The notes under the pieces: generated by a model
What the model was told of the DNA's origin: nothing
Database searches by the model: none
The model's input: the letters and a program-made list of their open reading frames with translations, nothing else
DNA from: Alistipes sp.
GTDB taxonomy: Bacteria; Bacteroidota; Bacteroidia; Bacteroidales; Rikenellaceae
Assembly: GCA_017437045.1 (NCBI GenBank)
Contig: JAFSBY010000015.1
Coordinates: 23,768-87,767 of the forward strand
Direction of reading: 5' to 3'
DNA: 64,000 bases
Program-made: the position numbers and the translations under genes
In this document: positions 16,714 through 26,060 of the stretch, piece by piece
How the letters are laid out: each line of letters opens with the position of its first letter
How positions within the stretch are numbered: the first letter of the stretch is position 1

Positions 16714-18051
16714 ATGAAAATCGTCATTGCAGGTGCCGGAGAGATGGGTAGCCATCTGGCACGCATGTTAAGTGGTAACGGCCACGATATTACGGTCATT
16801 GATAACGAGCTGAAGCTGCTCGAGGAGGTGACCAACCTGGCCGATGTGATCACCGTGGAGGGTGATTCGACGACCGTAGCGGTGTTACGTCGCGCGGCGG
16901 TGCGTCGTTGTGACCTCTTCATTGCGGTCAACCACGAGGAGAATGCCAATATCGTAGCTGCCATGTTGGCGAAAAAGTTGGGTGCCAAGAAGTCGATCGC
17001 CCGCATCGATAATAACGAATACCTCGAGCCGAACAACAAAGAGATGTTCATCGACATGGGTATCGACTACCTCTTCTATCCCGAGAAGATCGCTGCCCGT
17101 GAGGTGATCAACCTGCTGGGCCACACCTCGACGACCGAATTTGTCGATTTCTCGAGCGGTAAACTTGCCTTGGCGGTCTTCCGCCTGGAGCCTACCTCGC
17201 CGCTGATTGGTCATCCGCCGACCGGCTTCGATGAGGGTGAGACCCTGTCGTATCGTACGGTTGCTATTGCACGTGATGGCGCAACGATCATCCCCGATAG
17301 TGAGTCGCGCTTCGAGGAGGGCGATGTGGCCTACGTCATTGCTCGTCAGGATGTGGTCGGCGAGGTGATGGAGTTCTCGGGCAGTTCGAATATCGAGGTC
17401 AAGAATCTGATGATCTTGGGCGGCTCGCGCATCGGTGTGCGCATTGCCATGGAGTTGCAGGAGGAGGTCAATATCAAGCTGATCGACTACAATGCCGAGA
17501 AGGCCTACCGCTTGGCGGAGTTGCTGGATAAGACGCTGATCATCAACGAGGATGGTCGTAATACGGAGGCGATGCTCGAGGAGGGTATCTCGAATATGGA
17601 TGCCTTTGTGGCCGTCACGGGTCGCAGCGAGACCAATATTCTGGCTGCGATGTTGGCCAAGCGCATGGGGGTTAAAAAGGTGATCGCCGAGGTCGAAAAT
17701 ATGAACTATATCAACCTGGCCGAGTCGATGGGTATCGACACGATCATCAATAAGAAGTTGGTGACCGCCTCGAATATCTTCCGCTTTACGATGTCTACCG
17801 ATGTGCAGGCTATTAAGTGCCTGACGGGCAGCGATGCCGAGGTGCTGGAGTTTATCGTCAAGCCCAATTCGCCCGCTACGAAGTCGCGCATCCGCGATCT
17901 GGGGCTGCCCTCGGATGTGATTATTGGCGGTGTGGTGCGCGGTGATAAGGTCTTTATTGCCGAGGGGAACACGGAGATCAATCCCTACGATCGTGTGGTG
18001 GTCTTTGCCATGCCGGCCTCGGTCGGAAAGGTGGGTTACTACTTTAATTAA
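16714..18051 (+). CDS. trkA: Trk potassium uptake regulatory protein TrkA
   Basis: 445 residues with two RCK (KTN/NAD-binding plus TrkA-C) units. The first Rossmann motif is IAGAGEMGSHLA at residue 5 onward with an acidic strand end VIDNE; the second is LGGSRIGVRIAME near 230. NAD(H)-linked conformational changes of TrkA gate the TrkH/G potassium channel. No trkH lies beside it in this window, so the channel subunit must be elsewhere. It heads a row of same-strand housekeeping genes. Confidence 0.92.
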   Translation: MKIVIAGAGEMGSHLARMLSGNGHDITVIDNELKLLEEVTNLADVITVEGDSTTVAVLRRAAVRRCDLFIAVNHEENANIVAAMLAKKLGAKKSIARIDNNEYLEPNNKEMFIDMGIDYLFYPEKIAAREVINLLGHTSTTEFVDFSSGKLALAVFRLEPTSPLIGHPPTGFDEGETLSYRTVAIARDGATIIPDSESRFEEGDVAYVIARQDVVGEVMEFSGSSNIEVKNLMILGGSRIGVRIAMELQEEVNIKLIDYNAEKAYRLAELLDKTLIINEDGRNTEAMLEEGISNMDAFVAVTGRSETNILAAMLAKRMGVKKVIAEVENMNYINLAESMGIDTIINKKLVTASNIFRFTMSTDVQAIKCLTGSDAEVLEFIVKPNSPATKSRIRDLGLPSDVIIGGVVRGDKVFIAEGNTEINPYDRVVVFAMPASVGKVGYYFN

Positions 18052-18076
18052 CGGAAGCAAACAAACGAAGAAACCG

Positions 18077-19549
18077 ATGTCTTTAACCAGTAAGCTGTTT
18101 CGTCTCTATTTAGACTATCGTCTGCGACGCATAGACCATTTTCGTCGCCACCCGCATGCCGTGCAGCAGGAGCAATTCCGGGCACGTCTGGCGGCCGGTC
18201 GTAAGACCGCCTTCGGACGCGATCACGGCCTGCAAGGGGTGCGCACGTTGGAACAATTCCAGCAGGCGGTGCCGACGACCGACTATGAGGGTTTCAAGGG
18301 CTATGTGGAGCGCATGTTGACCGGAGAACGATCGGTGACGGCTCCGGGGGTCGTCTCGTTCTATGCCCGCTCGTCGGGTACGACCTCCGACCGCAGTAAA
18401 TATATCCCCATCACGCGCCACTCGATCCTGTGGAACCATACGTTGGGTATGCGCGATGTGGTGGCGATGTATCTGGATGCCTATCCTGCCTCGAAATTGC
18501 TTCAGGGCAAGACCCTTACGTTGGGCGGCTCGTGCATGATGGAGGGGAAGAATCTGGTGGGCGATCTGTCGGGTGTGCTGCTGCACGAAACGGCTCGTTG
18601 GGGCACTTCGTTGCGAGCACCGAAGATCGAGACGGCGCTGTTGGCCGATTTCGAGCAGAAGATTGCTCGCATCGCGGCCGAGTGTACGTCGCAGCGCATT
18701 GCCGCCTTTGCCGGTGTGCCCTCGTGGAATTTGGAACTCATGCACGGCATCTTGCAATATACGGGCAAGAAGAATCTGCTGGAGGTGTGGCCCGATCTGG
18801 AGCTCTTCCTGCATGGCGGTGTGGAGTTTGCCCCCTACCGGCGTGCCTTTGAGGAGCTGATCCCCTCGGAGCAGATGCACTATTGGGAGAATTACAACGC
18901 CTCGGAGGGTTTCTTTGCTGCGCAGGATGATGCCTCGCGCGACGATATGTTGCTCATGCTCGACTACGGCACCTTCTATGAGTTCCGTGATGGGGATCGG
19001 ATCGTGCCGCTCGAAGGCGTTGAGGTGGGCAAGACCTACGCGATCATCATCACCTCGGACAACGGTCTGTGGCGTTACGAGATTGGCGATACGGTGACCT
19101 TCACCTCGACCGATCCCTATCGCATCCGCTTTGCCGGCCGTACGCGCCAATTCATCAATGTCTTTGGTGAGGAGCTGATCGTCGATAATGCCGACCGTGC
19201 GTTGGTCGAGGCGTGCCAAAAGACGGGTGCCGTGGTGCACGACTATTCGGTGGCCCCGATCTATATGTCGGTCGATCGGCAGGGTGCCCACGAGTGGATC
19301 ATCGAGTTTGAGCAGCAGCCTGCCTCGATCGAGGCCTTCTCCGAGGAGCTGGATCGGGCACTGCGTGCGGTGAACTCGGATTACGATGCCAAGCGTCGTT
19401 CGACCATCGAGCGACAGCACCTGACCCTTGTCGAGCGGGGATTCTTCTTGCAGTGGATGCGGAGCCGCGGTAAGAATAAGGTGCCGCGTTTGGTGCAGGA
19501 CCGTCGTGTGGCCGATGATATGCACAAGGAGTTGAGTAAGCAAAAATAA
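18077..19549 (+). CDS. GH3 auxin-responsive promoter family protein (acyl-acid-amido synthetase-like)
   Basis: ATG 18077 gives 490 residues, the normal length of bacterial GH3-family proteins. The ATP/AMP-binding P-loop-like stretch is YARSSGTTSDRSKYIP at about 100, followed by the family motif HYWENYNASEGFFA near 275 and later WRYEIGDTV. Plant relatives join amino acids to auxin or jasmonate by way of an acyl-adenylate. The bacterial substrate is unknown. It lies 25 bases after trkA. Confidence 0.85.
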   Translation: MSLTSKLFRLYLDYRLRRIDHFRRHPHAVQQEQFRARLAAGRKTAFGRDHGLQGVRTLEQFQQAVPTTDYEGFKGYVERMLTGERSVTAPGVVSFYARSSGTTSDRSKYIPITRHSILWNHTLGMRDVVAMYLDAYPASKLLQGKTLTLGGSCMMEGKNLVGDLSGVLLHETARWGTSLRAPKIETALLADFEQKIARIAAECTSQRIAAFAGVPSWNLELMHGILQYTGKKNLLEVWPDLELFLHGGVEFAPYRRAFEELIPSEQMHYWENYNASEGFFAAQDDASRDDMLLMLDYGTFYEFRDGDRIVPLEGVEVGKTYAIIITSDNGLWRYEIGDTVTFTSTDPYRIRFAGRTRQFINVFGEELIVDNADRALVEACQKTGAVVHDYSVAPIYMSVDRQGAHEWIIEFEQQPASIEAFSEELDRALRAVNSDYDAKRRSTIERQHLTLVERGFFLQWMRSRGKNKVPRLVQDRRVADDMHKELSKQK

Positions 19550-19561
19550 CAGATAAACAAT

Positions 19562-20185
19562 ATGTATATAGCAATTGCCGGAAATATCGGTAGCGGCAAG
19601 ACGACCTTGACCGAGATGCTGACCGAACGCTATGGCGCGAAGGCCTATCTGGAGAATATCGACAACCCCTATTTGGGCGATTTCTACGAGGATATGCACC
19701 GCTGGTCGTTCAACCTGCAGATTCGCTTCCTGGCCAGCCGTATCGACCAGACGATGGCCATGTTGGCCGACAAGAGCCAGCACATGATCATCCAGGATCG
19801 CACGATCTATGAGGATGCCCATATCTTTGCGGGCAACCTGCTCGAGATGGGGCTGATGTCGGAGCGTGACAGCGAGACCTACATGCAGATCTTCAAGCTG
19901 GTGACCAACCTGGTGCAGAAGCCCGATCTGCTGATCTATCTCAAGGCCAGTGTGCCGACTTTAGTGCGCCAGATTCACAAGCGCGGCCGCGACTATGAGA
20001 TGAATATCGACGAGGCCTACCTCGAGCGATTGAATCGCAAGTATAACCATTGGATCGAGGAGCTGTATGAGGGCCCGATCCTGGTGGTGGATAAGGATAA
20101 CGAGGATTTTGTCGCCGACGCCTCGGTCTTTGAGCGCATTTGTGCCGAGATCGACAAGCGCGACGTGCAGAAACGCCTCTTCTAA
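19562..20185 (+). CDS. Deoxynucleoside kinase
   Basis: 207 residues beginning MYIAIAGNIGSGKTT, the P-loop of the deoxyadenosine/deoxyguanosine kinase family. The substrate-site strand LENIDNP follows, then QDRTIYEDAHIF (the D-R-S/T motif of the family) and a lid region KRGRDYE. It phosphorylates salvaged deoxynucleosides with ATP. The precise nucleoside cannot be read from sequence. It starts 12 bases after the GH3-family gene and is probably co-transcribed with it. Confidence 0.9.
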   Translation: MYIAIAGNIGSGKTTLTEMLTERYGAKAYLENIDNPYLGDFYEDMHRWSFNLQIRFLASRIDQTMAMLADKSQHMIIQDRTIYEDAHIFAGNLLEMGLMSERDSETYMQIFKLVTNLVQKPDLLIYLKASVPTLVRQIHKRGRDYEMNIDEAYLERLNRKYNHWIEELYEGPILVVDKDNEDFVADASVFERICAEIDKRDVQKRLF

Positions 20186-20206
20186 CGCCTACGTAACCGA
20201 CACACG

Positions 20207-21568
20207 ATGCAGTTACCCGAACGTTTTGTGGAGCGAATTGCGCAGGAGCTGGGTCCGGAGGAGGCCGCAGCCCTCTGCCGTGCACTCGATGGCCCGCAAC
20301 CGGTCTCGGTGCGTCTGCATCCGATGCGGCGTGCATCGTGGGAGGCGATGGAGCCGATTCCGTGGAGTGAGGCGGGTCGCTATTTGGCCGAACGTCCCTC
20401 CTTTACGCTCGATCCAGCCTTTCATGGCGGAGCCTACTATGTGCAGGAGGCCTCGTCGCAGTTTGTCGAACGACTGTTGCCCGCCAAGATCGAAGGGGCG
20501 CGACTGCTCGATCTGTGTGCCGCTCCGGGTGGCAAGACGACGCTCTATGCCTCGAGGGTGGGGGCCGAGGGGTTGGTCGTAGCCAATGAGGTCGATCGCA
20601 AACGGGTGTTGGCGTTGGTCGATAATGTCCGCAAATGGGGGCTGGGGAATGTCGCCGTGACGTGTGCCGATGCTGCGCGTTTTGCCGCCATCGAGGGGTG
20701 GTTTGACGTCGTAGCGGTCGATGCGCCCTGCTCGGGTGAGGGCATGTTCCGCAAGGACGATGGTGCGCGCGAGGAGTGGAGCGAACAGAATGTACATCTG
20801 TGCGCCGGACGGCAAGATGCCATTTTGCAGGCTGCTTGGCAGGCCCTGCGTCCGGGTGGTGTGCTGATTTATAGCACCTGCACCTTCAATCGGGAGGAGG
20901 ACGAAGGGAGCCTCGAACGGTTGATCGAGTGGGTGGAGGAGCCCTTCGAAGAGGTCGAGGAGGTGGCCGTAGATCCGTCGTGGGGCATTGTCTGTGGTCG
21001 TGTGGGGGCCTTTCAGACCTTCCGCTTCTTTCCGCATCGTGCCCGGGGTGAAGGCTTCTTCGCAGCGGTGGCGCGGAAGGCAGAGACGGCTCAACGCGGT
21101 CGTTTGCCCAAGGTCAAACGCAAGGTAGTCACACCGGTCGATAAGGCCTCGTGTGCGGAGCTGGCGCGGTGGGTGATCGAGCCGGAGCGATTGGCCTTTG
21201 TCGAGGCCGGAGAGTGCTGTTATGGCTGGCCCAAGGGGCAGGTCGATGCGCTGAAGGGGATTTCGGAGTGGGTGCCGACGCTCTATTCGGGTGTTGGAAT
21301 GGGCCAACTCTTCAAGGGGCGGTTGAAGCCCGACCAGGCCTTGGCGCACTATGTGGGGCTGAATCGTGCCTCGGTGGCCGTGGCTGCGCTCGACAGAGAG
21401 GAGGCGCTTGCCTACCTGCGTCGAGGCGAGCTGACGGCGGAGCATTTTACCGAAGGTATCAACCTGGTCTGCTATGACGGGTTGGCGTTGGGCTTTGCCA
21501 AGCGCATTGGCAATCGGGTGAATAATATGTATCCCAATGCCTTGCGCATTTTGAAACAAGATATCTAA
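20207..21568 (+). CDS. rsmF: rRNA cytosine-C5 methyltransferase (RsmF/NOL1-NOP2-Sun family)
   Basis: 453 residues. The SAM-binding motif is LLDLCAAPGGKTT, and the two catalytic Cys lie in DAPCSGEGMFRKD and IYSTCTFNREED, both diagnostic of m5C RNA methyltransferases. The C-terminal 150 residues form a PUA-like RNA-binding module, with GLNRASVAVAALDREEALAYLRRGEL as in RsmF. The expected target is C1407 of 16S rRNA, although target choice is known to shift within the family. Confidence 0.88.
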   Translation: MQLPERFVERIAQELGPEEAAALCRALDGPQPVSVRLHPMRRASWEAMEPIPWSEAGRYLAERPSFTLDPAFHGGAYYVQEASSQFVERLLPAKIEGARLLDLCAAPGGKTTLYASRVGAEGLVVANEVDRKRVLALVDNVRKWGLGNVAVTCADAARFAAIEGWFDVVAVDAPCSGEGMFRKDDGAREEWSEQNVHLCAGRQDAILQAAWQALRPGGVLIYSTCTFNREEDEGSLERLIEWVEEPFEEVEEVAVDPSWGIVCGRVGAFQTFRFFPHRARGEGFFAAVARKAETAQRGRLPKVKRKVVTPVDKASCAELARWVIEPERLAFVEAGECCYGWPKGQVDALKGISEWVPTLYSGVGMGQLFKGRLKPDQALAHYVGLNRASVAVAALDREEALAYLRRGELTAEHFTEGINLVCYDGLALGFAKRIGNRVNNMYPNALRILKQDI

Positions 21569-21583
21569 TTTTTTGAAGACAAT

Positions 21584-22102
21584 ATGGCCGAAAAACTCTT
21601 TTACTCGATGGGCGAGGTTGCCGAGATGTTCGATGTAAAACCTTCGCTGTTACGTTATTGGGAGGAGCAGTTCCCTGCCTTGAAGCCGATGCGCAACAAG
21701 AAGGGCAATCGCCACTATTCGCCGCGCGACATCGAACTGCTCAAGACGCTCTACCACCTGATCAAGGAGCGTGGTATGACGCTCGATGGCGCGAAGAAGG
21801 CCCTGCGCGAGGAGCGTAAGACGGGAACCGTAGCGCGCAACGCCGAGCTGATGGAGCGGCTGCAACGCATTCGGGCGATGCTCGAGGAGGTGCGCGAGGA
21901 TCTGAAGGCGGATGCCGACGCGCTGATCGACCGTGAGCAGGAGATCTCCGATACGCCTGCCCCCGATAAGCAGGGACGTGCCGTGTTGCACCTCGAGCAG
22001 ACACCACCGGTGGAGGAGAAACCGCGGGTTAAGCGTGCGCGCAAGAAGAAGAACGACGACGAGAAGGAGCTGTTTGCCTTCTATGAGCAGTCGCTCTTTT
22101 AG
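21584..22102 (+). CDS. MerR family transcriptional regulator
   Basis: 172 residues. The winged-helix DNA-binding domain is YSMGEVAEMFDVKPSLLRYWEEQF at about 7-30, then NRHYSPRDIELLKTLYHLIKERGMTL. A helical linker and a charged, Lys/Arg-rich tail follow, with no obvious ligand-binding Cys cluster. This is the short MerR-like type common in Bacteroidetes next to rRNA methyltransferase or nif3 genes. Target genes are unknown. It starts 15 bases after rsmF. Confidence 0.85.
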   Translation: MAEKLFYSMGEVAEMFDVKPSLLRYWEEQFPALKPMRNKKGNRHYSPRDIELLKTLYHLIKERGMTLDGAKKALREERKTGTVARNAELMERLQRIRAMLEEVREDLKADADALIDREQEISDTPAPDKQGRAVLHLEQTPPVEEKPRVKRARKKKNDDEKELFAFYEQSLF

Positions 22103-22139
22103 GGCGTGGAATGTGTGGTAAAAAAGCAACAACCGAACG

Positions 22140-22925
22140 ATGAAAATTCGAGAGATAGCTGCCGCCATTGAGGCCTTTGCGCCCCTTGCCTGGCAGGAGA
22201 GTTACGATAATGCCGGCCTGATTGTGGGTCGCATGGAGGATGAGGTGCATCGGGCCTTGTTGGCTGTCGATGTGACCGACGAGGTGCTGGATGAGGCCGA
22301 ACGCGAGGGGTGTGATCTGGTTATCACACACCATCCTATCATCTTCCACCCGCTCAAACGCTTCAATTCGGCAACCCCCGTGGAGCGATGTGTCGAGCGG
22401 GCTATTCGACGTGGCATCGCCCTTTATGCCTGCCATACGAATCTGGATAGTGCCCCCGAAGGGATGAGTTGGCGACTGGCTGCCGAGCTGGGCATCGAGC
22501 AGCGCGAACTGTTAGAGCCTTCGGAGAAGGGCGAGGGTGTTGGCTTTGGCGTGGTGGGCAATCTGCCCGAGCCGATGGCGACGATCGACTTCCTGCGTCA
22601 GGTCAAGGAACGGTTACATCTGGGGGTGGTGCGCCATAGTGCACCGGCTACCGAGCAGGTGCGGCGCGTGGCCTTGTGCACCGGTGCCGGGGCTTCGCTC
22701 ATCGGTCAGGCACGTCGTGCCGGAGCCGATCTGTACCTGACGGCCGACCTGAAATACAACGACTTTATGACCCCCGACGGGGCCTTGACGGTGGCCGATA
22801 TCGGCCATTTTGAGAGTGAATATTGCGCAATTGATATTTTATTTGATATTTTATCAAAAAAAATTAGTACCTTTGCACTCTTGAAGAGTGCGGAGGCGCG
22901 AACGCCGATTCACTATTTGTGCTAA
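22140..22925 (+). CDS. Nif3-like dinuclear metal centre protein
   Basis: 261 residues of the NIF3/YbgI family. Metal-ligand motifs are ITHHPIIFH (His pair), ACHTNLD, and the C-terminal DIGHFESE. The family is often annotated as GTP cyclohydrolase I type 2, but its real reaction is unsettled. The last 25 codons are AT-rich and contain the promoter of the next gene. It is part of the trkA-to-zinc-ribbon row. Confidence 0.88.
   Translation: MKIREIAAAIEAFAPLAWQESYDNAGLIVGRMEDEVHRALLAVDVTDEVLDEAEREGCDLVITHHPIIFHPLKRFNSATPVERCVERAIRRGIALYACHTNLDSAPEGMSWRLAAELGIEQRELLEPSEKGEGVGFGVVGNLPEPMATIDFLRQVKERLHLGVVRHSAPATEQVRRVALCTGAGASLIGQARRAGADLYLTADLKYNDFMTPDGALTVADIGHFESEYCAIDILFDILSKKISTFALLKSAEARTPIHYLC
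22842..22875 (+). promoter_or_regulatory. Promoter inside the 3' end of the nif3-like gene
   Basis: TTTG at 22842-22845 and TACCTTTG at 22868-22875 sit in AT-rich DNA that still codes for the Nif3-like C-terminus. The boxes precede the zinc-ribbon gene by about 70 bases and would give it independent expression. Confidence 0.55.
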
Positions 22926-22946
22926 GATAAACTAAAACAACGATAT

Positions 22947-23705
22947 ATGGCTACACAAAAGAAGACTGCCGAGGTGGATTACTCGATGCAGGAGAAGATC
23001 CTGGCGCTCTATGAGTTGCAGAAGATTGACAGCAAAATCGACGCCATCAACAAGGTGAAGGGTGAACTGCCGCTCGAGGTGGAGGACCTGGAGGACGAGA
23101 TGGCCGGTTTGACGACCCGCATCGAAAACATCAACGCCGAGATTGAGGAGATCAAAGCCTTGACCAACCAGCGTAAGCGCGAGGTGGATCAGGCGCGTAT
23201 CATGATTGGCAACTACAAGGAGCAGCAGAACAACGTGCGCAACAACCGCGAGTTTGATGCCATCTCGAAAGAGATTGAGTATCAGGGGCTTGAGATTGAG
23301 TTGGCCGAGAAGCGTCTGCGCGAATATACGAATGCTATGAAGGCCAAGAAGGCGACGCTGGAGGCTGCCGAGGAGGCTGCTGCCGAGCGCGCTGCCGACC
23401 TGAAGGTCAAGAAGGATGAGCTGGAGAGCATCGAGGAGGAGACGGCTCCGCAGGTGGCTGAGTATATGCAGCAGGCCGAGGAGGCGAAGCAGAAGATCGA
23501 CGAGCGTCTGATTACGGCCTACAACCGCATTCGCAAGAATGTGCGTAACGGTATGGCTGTTGTGACTGTGCAGCGCGATGCTTGTGGCGGTTGCTTCAAC
23601 CATATTCCTCCCCAGCGTCAGGCTGATATTCGTCAGGGTAAGAAGATTATCATCTGCGAGTATTGCGGTCGTATTCTGGTGGCTGATCCCGAGGTGGAAG
23701 AGTAG
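22947..23705 (+). CDS. Coiled-coil protein with C4 zinc ribbon
   Basis: 252 residues. About 180 residues of continuous Glu/Lys coiled coil are followed by a zinc ribbon with C-x2-C (ACGGCFNHI) and C-x2-C (ICEYCGRIL). This is the C4-type zinc ribbon family typified by Chlamydia CT398/CdsZ, a helical hairpin thought to bind nucleic acid or secretion partners. The function in Bacteroidetes is unknown. It ends the cluster with a strong terminator. Confidence 0.85.
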   Translation: MATQKKTAEVDYSMQEKILALYELQKIDSKIDAINKVKGELPLEVEDLEDEMAGLTTRIENINAEIEEIKALTNQRKREVDQARIMIGNYKEQQNNVRNNREFDAISKEIEYQGLEIELAEKRLREYTNAMKAKKATLEAAEEAAAERAADLKVKKDELESIEEETAPQVAEYMQQAEEAKQKIDERLITAYNRIRKNVRNGMAVVTVQRDACGGCFNHIPPQRQADIRQGKKIIICEYCGRILVADPEVEE

Positions 23706-23726
23706 GCCGTTTGGCTGGTGTGAACG

Positions 23727-23769
23727 AAAAAGAGAGGGGCTCCGAAAAGGAGTATCCCTCTTTTTTTTG
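23727..23769 (+). terminator. Rho-independent terminator
   Basis: AAAGAGAGGGGCTCC pairs with GGAGTATCCCTCTTTT across a GAAAA loop and is followed by a T-run. It lies 22 bases after the zinc-ribbon gene stop. Confidence 0.85.
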
Positions 23770-23930
23770 TGGCAGGATAGGGCGTGTGGGGTGTTGCGCT
23801 TTTTTCGATGAAGGTTGCGGGTGGAGCTCTTTTGCTGGGATCGGAGCGGCGAAAAAGGGCTCAAGTGGCTCTTTTTTTGAAAAATGATGCCAATCGGGTG
23901 ATGTTGTTAGATTATTAACACCGAAAATAT

Positions 23931-23961
23931 TTCCGATTATTATAAATAATCGTTATCTTTG
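23931..23961 (+). promoter_or_regulatory. Promoter of nadE
   Basis: TTTC at 23931-23934, 19 bases, then TATCTTTG at 23954-23961. The -7 box is a full TAnnTTTG match and lies 34 bases before the ATG. The rest of 23770-23930 holds nothing recognised. Confidence 0.7.
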
Positions 23962-23995
23962 CGAAGTTACAAACCGACCTAACTTAAACAGGACA

Positions 23996-25573
23996 ATGAA
24001 AATTGCACTGGCTCAATTGAACTATACGATTGGTGATATTGATGGCAACTATGTGAAAATCGTGGGGGCTATCGAACGCGCCAAGGCCGAAAAGGCCGAT
24101 CTGATTCTCTTCGCCGAACAAGCCGTCAGTGGCACTCCCGCATTCGACTTATTACGTAAAACCACCTTCCTCGAACTCTGTGAAGAGGCGATCGAGCAGA
24201 TCGCATCGCACTGCAAGGGCATCATGGCTATTGTCGGTGCTCCCGTCTTGACGGAGGTGGGTACAGTGAGTGCAGCCGTGGTGATCGAGGATGGCGAGGT
24301 GGTACAAACCATTGCCAAGCGTCACATTACGGCCCGCCGCGAGATGGGCTTCTTGAATAGCTCGACCGGTTATGACTACGTCTATGTCAAGGGTCATAAA
24401 TGCGTCGTGGTGGTGGGTGATGACCTGCGCCGCGAGTCGGAGTTTGACCGCGATGCCGAGCTGATCCTTTCGATCAATGCCCGCAAATATAGCAAGGGGG
24501 TGATGATGTATCGCTACGAGACGATGCGCAACATCGCCTTCGTGGAAGGTAAGCCCATCGTGCTGATCAACCAGGTGGGTGGCTCGACGGAGATCGTTTA
24601 CGACGGTTCGTCGGGCGTGATGAGCAGCCAGGGCGAGACGCTGATGCTGCTGAAGAGCTTCGAGGAGGATTTTCAGATCTACGATACGCAGGCCGAGTAT
24701 GAGCCTATTCAGGTGCAGAAGGAGCGTAACCGTACGGAGATGGTCTATAAGGCGGCTTGCTGCGGCTTGCGCGATTTCTATCATAAGAATGGCTACCAGA
24801 AGGCTTGTGTGGGTCTGTCGGGCGGTATCGACTCGGCAGTAGTGGCCTGCATGGCGGTGGAGGCTTTGGGTAAGGAGCATGTGCATGCGCTGCTGATGCC
24901 CTCGCCCTTCTCGCCCGATATGTCGGTCGAGGATGCCAAGGCGTTGGCCGAGAATTTAGGCATTAGCTACAATGTGATTCCGATTTCGGATGTCTATAAC
25001 AGCGTGCTCGATACGCTCAAGCCGGTCATCGGCGGTACGGAGTTCGACTTTACGGAGGAGAATATCCAGTCGCGTATCCGCACGGTGCTGCTGATGGCCC
25101 TGCAAAACAAGACGGGCTACATGTTGCTCAACTCGTCGAATAAGAGTGAGAATGCGCTGGGTCTGTGTACGCTCTATGGCGACACGGCCGGAGCCTTCAG
25201 CCCGACAGGCGATATCTATAAGAGCGAAATGTTCGATGTGGCACGCTATATCAATCGCATACATGATGAGGTGATTCCGGAGAGCATCCTGAATAAAGAG
25301 CCCTCGTCGGAGTTGCATATCGGACAGAAGGATAGCGATATTCTGCCTCCGTATGAGGTGGTCGATGCCATCCTCTATCGCATGATCGAGGAGAGCCAGC
25401 ACCGCGAGGAGATCATCAACGCGGGCTTCGACTCGGAGGTGGTCGAGAAGATCCACGGCATGATCATGCGCAACGAGAAGAAACGCTACCAGTTCCCGCC
25501 CGTGTTGCGCCTTTCGGCTTGTGCCTTCGGCCATGAGCGACTGATGCCGCTGACGAATAAATACGGCGATTAA
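23996..25573 (+). CDS. nadE: NAD+ synthetase with degenerate glutaminase domain
   Basis: 525 residues. The N-terminal nitrilase-like half (1-235) keeps Glu41 (FAEQ) and Lys108, but the catalytic Cys expected after the VxI strand (usual I-C-E-D) is replaced by Gly141 in VVVVGDDLR. The C-terminal half is an intact NAD synthetase with PP-loop SGGIDS (275-280), NSSNKSE and GDTAGAFSPTGDIYK. It should amidate nicotinate adenine dinucleotide using ATP. With the Cys gone, it probably takes free ammonia rather than glutamine. Shorter than common glutamine-dependent forms of about 640 residues. Confidence 0.88.
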   Translation: MKIALAQLNYTIGDIDGNYVKIVGAIERAKAEKADLILFAEQAVSGTPAFDLLRKTTFLELCEEAIEQIASHCKGIMAIVGAPVLTEVGTVSAAVVIEDGEVVQTIAKRHITARREMGFLNSSTGYDYVYVKGHKCVVVVGDDLRRESEFDRDAELILSINARKYSKGVMMYRYETMRNIAFVEGKPIVLINQVGGSTEIVYDGSSGVMSSQGETLMLLKSFEEDFQIYDTQAEYEPIQVQKERNRTEMVYKAACCGLRDFYHKNGYQKACVGLSGGIDSAVVACMAVEALGKEHVHALLMPSPFSPDMSVEDAKALAENLGISYNVIPISDVYNSVLDTLKPVIGGTEFDFTEENIQSRIRTVLLMALQNKTGYMLLNSSNKSENALGLCTLYGDTAGAFSPTGDIYKSEMFDVARYINRIHDEVIPESILNKEPSSELHIGQKDSDILPPYEVVDAILYRMIEESQHREEIINAGFDSEVVEKIHGMIMRNEKKRYQFPPVLRLSACAFGHERLMPLTNKYGD

Positions 25574-25643
25574 GCAGGGCAATCGAGAGGTCGAAAGGTT
25601 CAGTTTACGGGGTTTGTAACACGTTTTTCCGGGAGGAGCTTTG

Positions 25644-26060
25644 ATGGCGCAGGAGATTCAACATAGCGGACGGGTGGTGCGTGTTGAGCCGGGCATGGTC
25701 GAGGTGGCCATCATCTCACGCAGTGCTTGTGGCTCGTGTGCCGCGAAGAGCGCGTGCGGATTGGCCGAGGCGACCGAAAAACGGGTGCAGATCTATACGG
25801 CTGCGGCGGCCGATTATGCCGTCGATCAGGAGGTGCTGGTTGGGGTTAAGCAGCGCGTCGGTGCGCGGGCTGTTCTGCTGGCCTATGTCGGGGCTCTTGT
25901 CGTGCTGCTGGCAACGTTGATCGGAGCTACGGCGTGTGGCGTGAACGAGGGCATAGCGGTCGCAGTGACGCTGGCCGCTGTGGTGGTTTATTATGGTGTA
26001 TTGCGCCTGATGCGTAAGAAGATAGACAACACAATTCAATTTACAATAACTCAAATCTAA
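25644..26060 (+). CDS. rseC: RseC/MucC-like positive regulator protein
   Basis: 138 residues. ATG 25644 follows an SD-like GGGAGGAGC. The N-terminal part has the Cys pattern C-x2-C-x4-C (ACGSCAAKSACG), then two membrane helices (about 70-115). This is the SoxR-reducing/RseC family; in Bacteroidetes it is routinely the first gene of the rnf operon. Its stop abuts the rnfB ATG with no gap. A role in building or tuning the Rnf complex is inferred from the context. Confidence 0.85.
   Translation: MAQEIQHSGRVVRVEPGMVEVAIISRSACGSCAAKSACGLAEATEKRVQIYTAAAADYAVDQEVLVGVKQRVGARAVLLAYVGALVVLLATLIGATACGVNEGIAVAVTLAAVVVYYGVLRLMRKKIDNTIQFTITQI

Noticed and set aside
16714-18051. Complete Trk potassium transporter
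   Set aside because: Only TrkA is encoded; no TrkH/TrkG-like channel gene is nearby.
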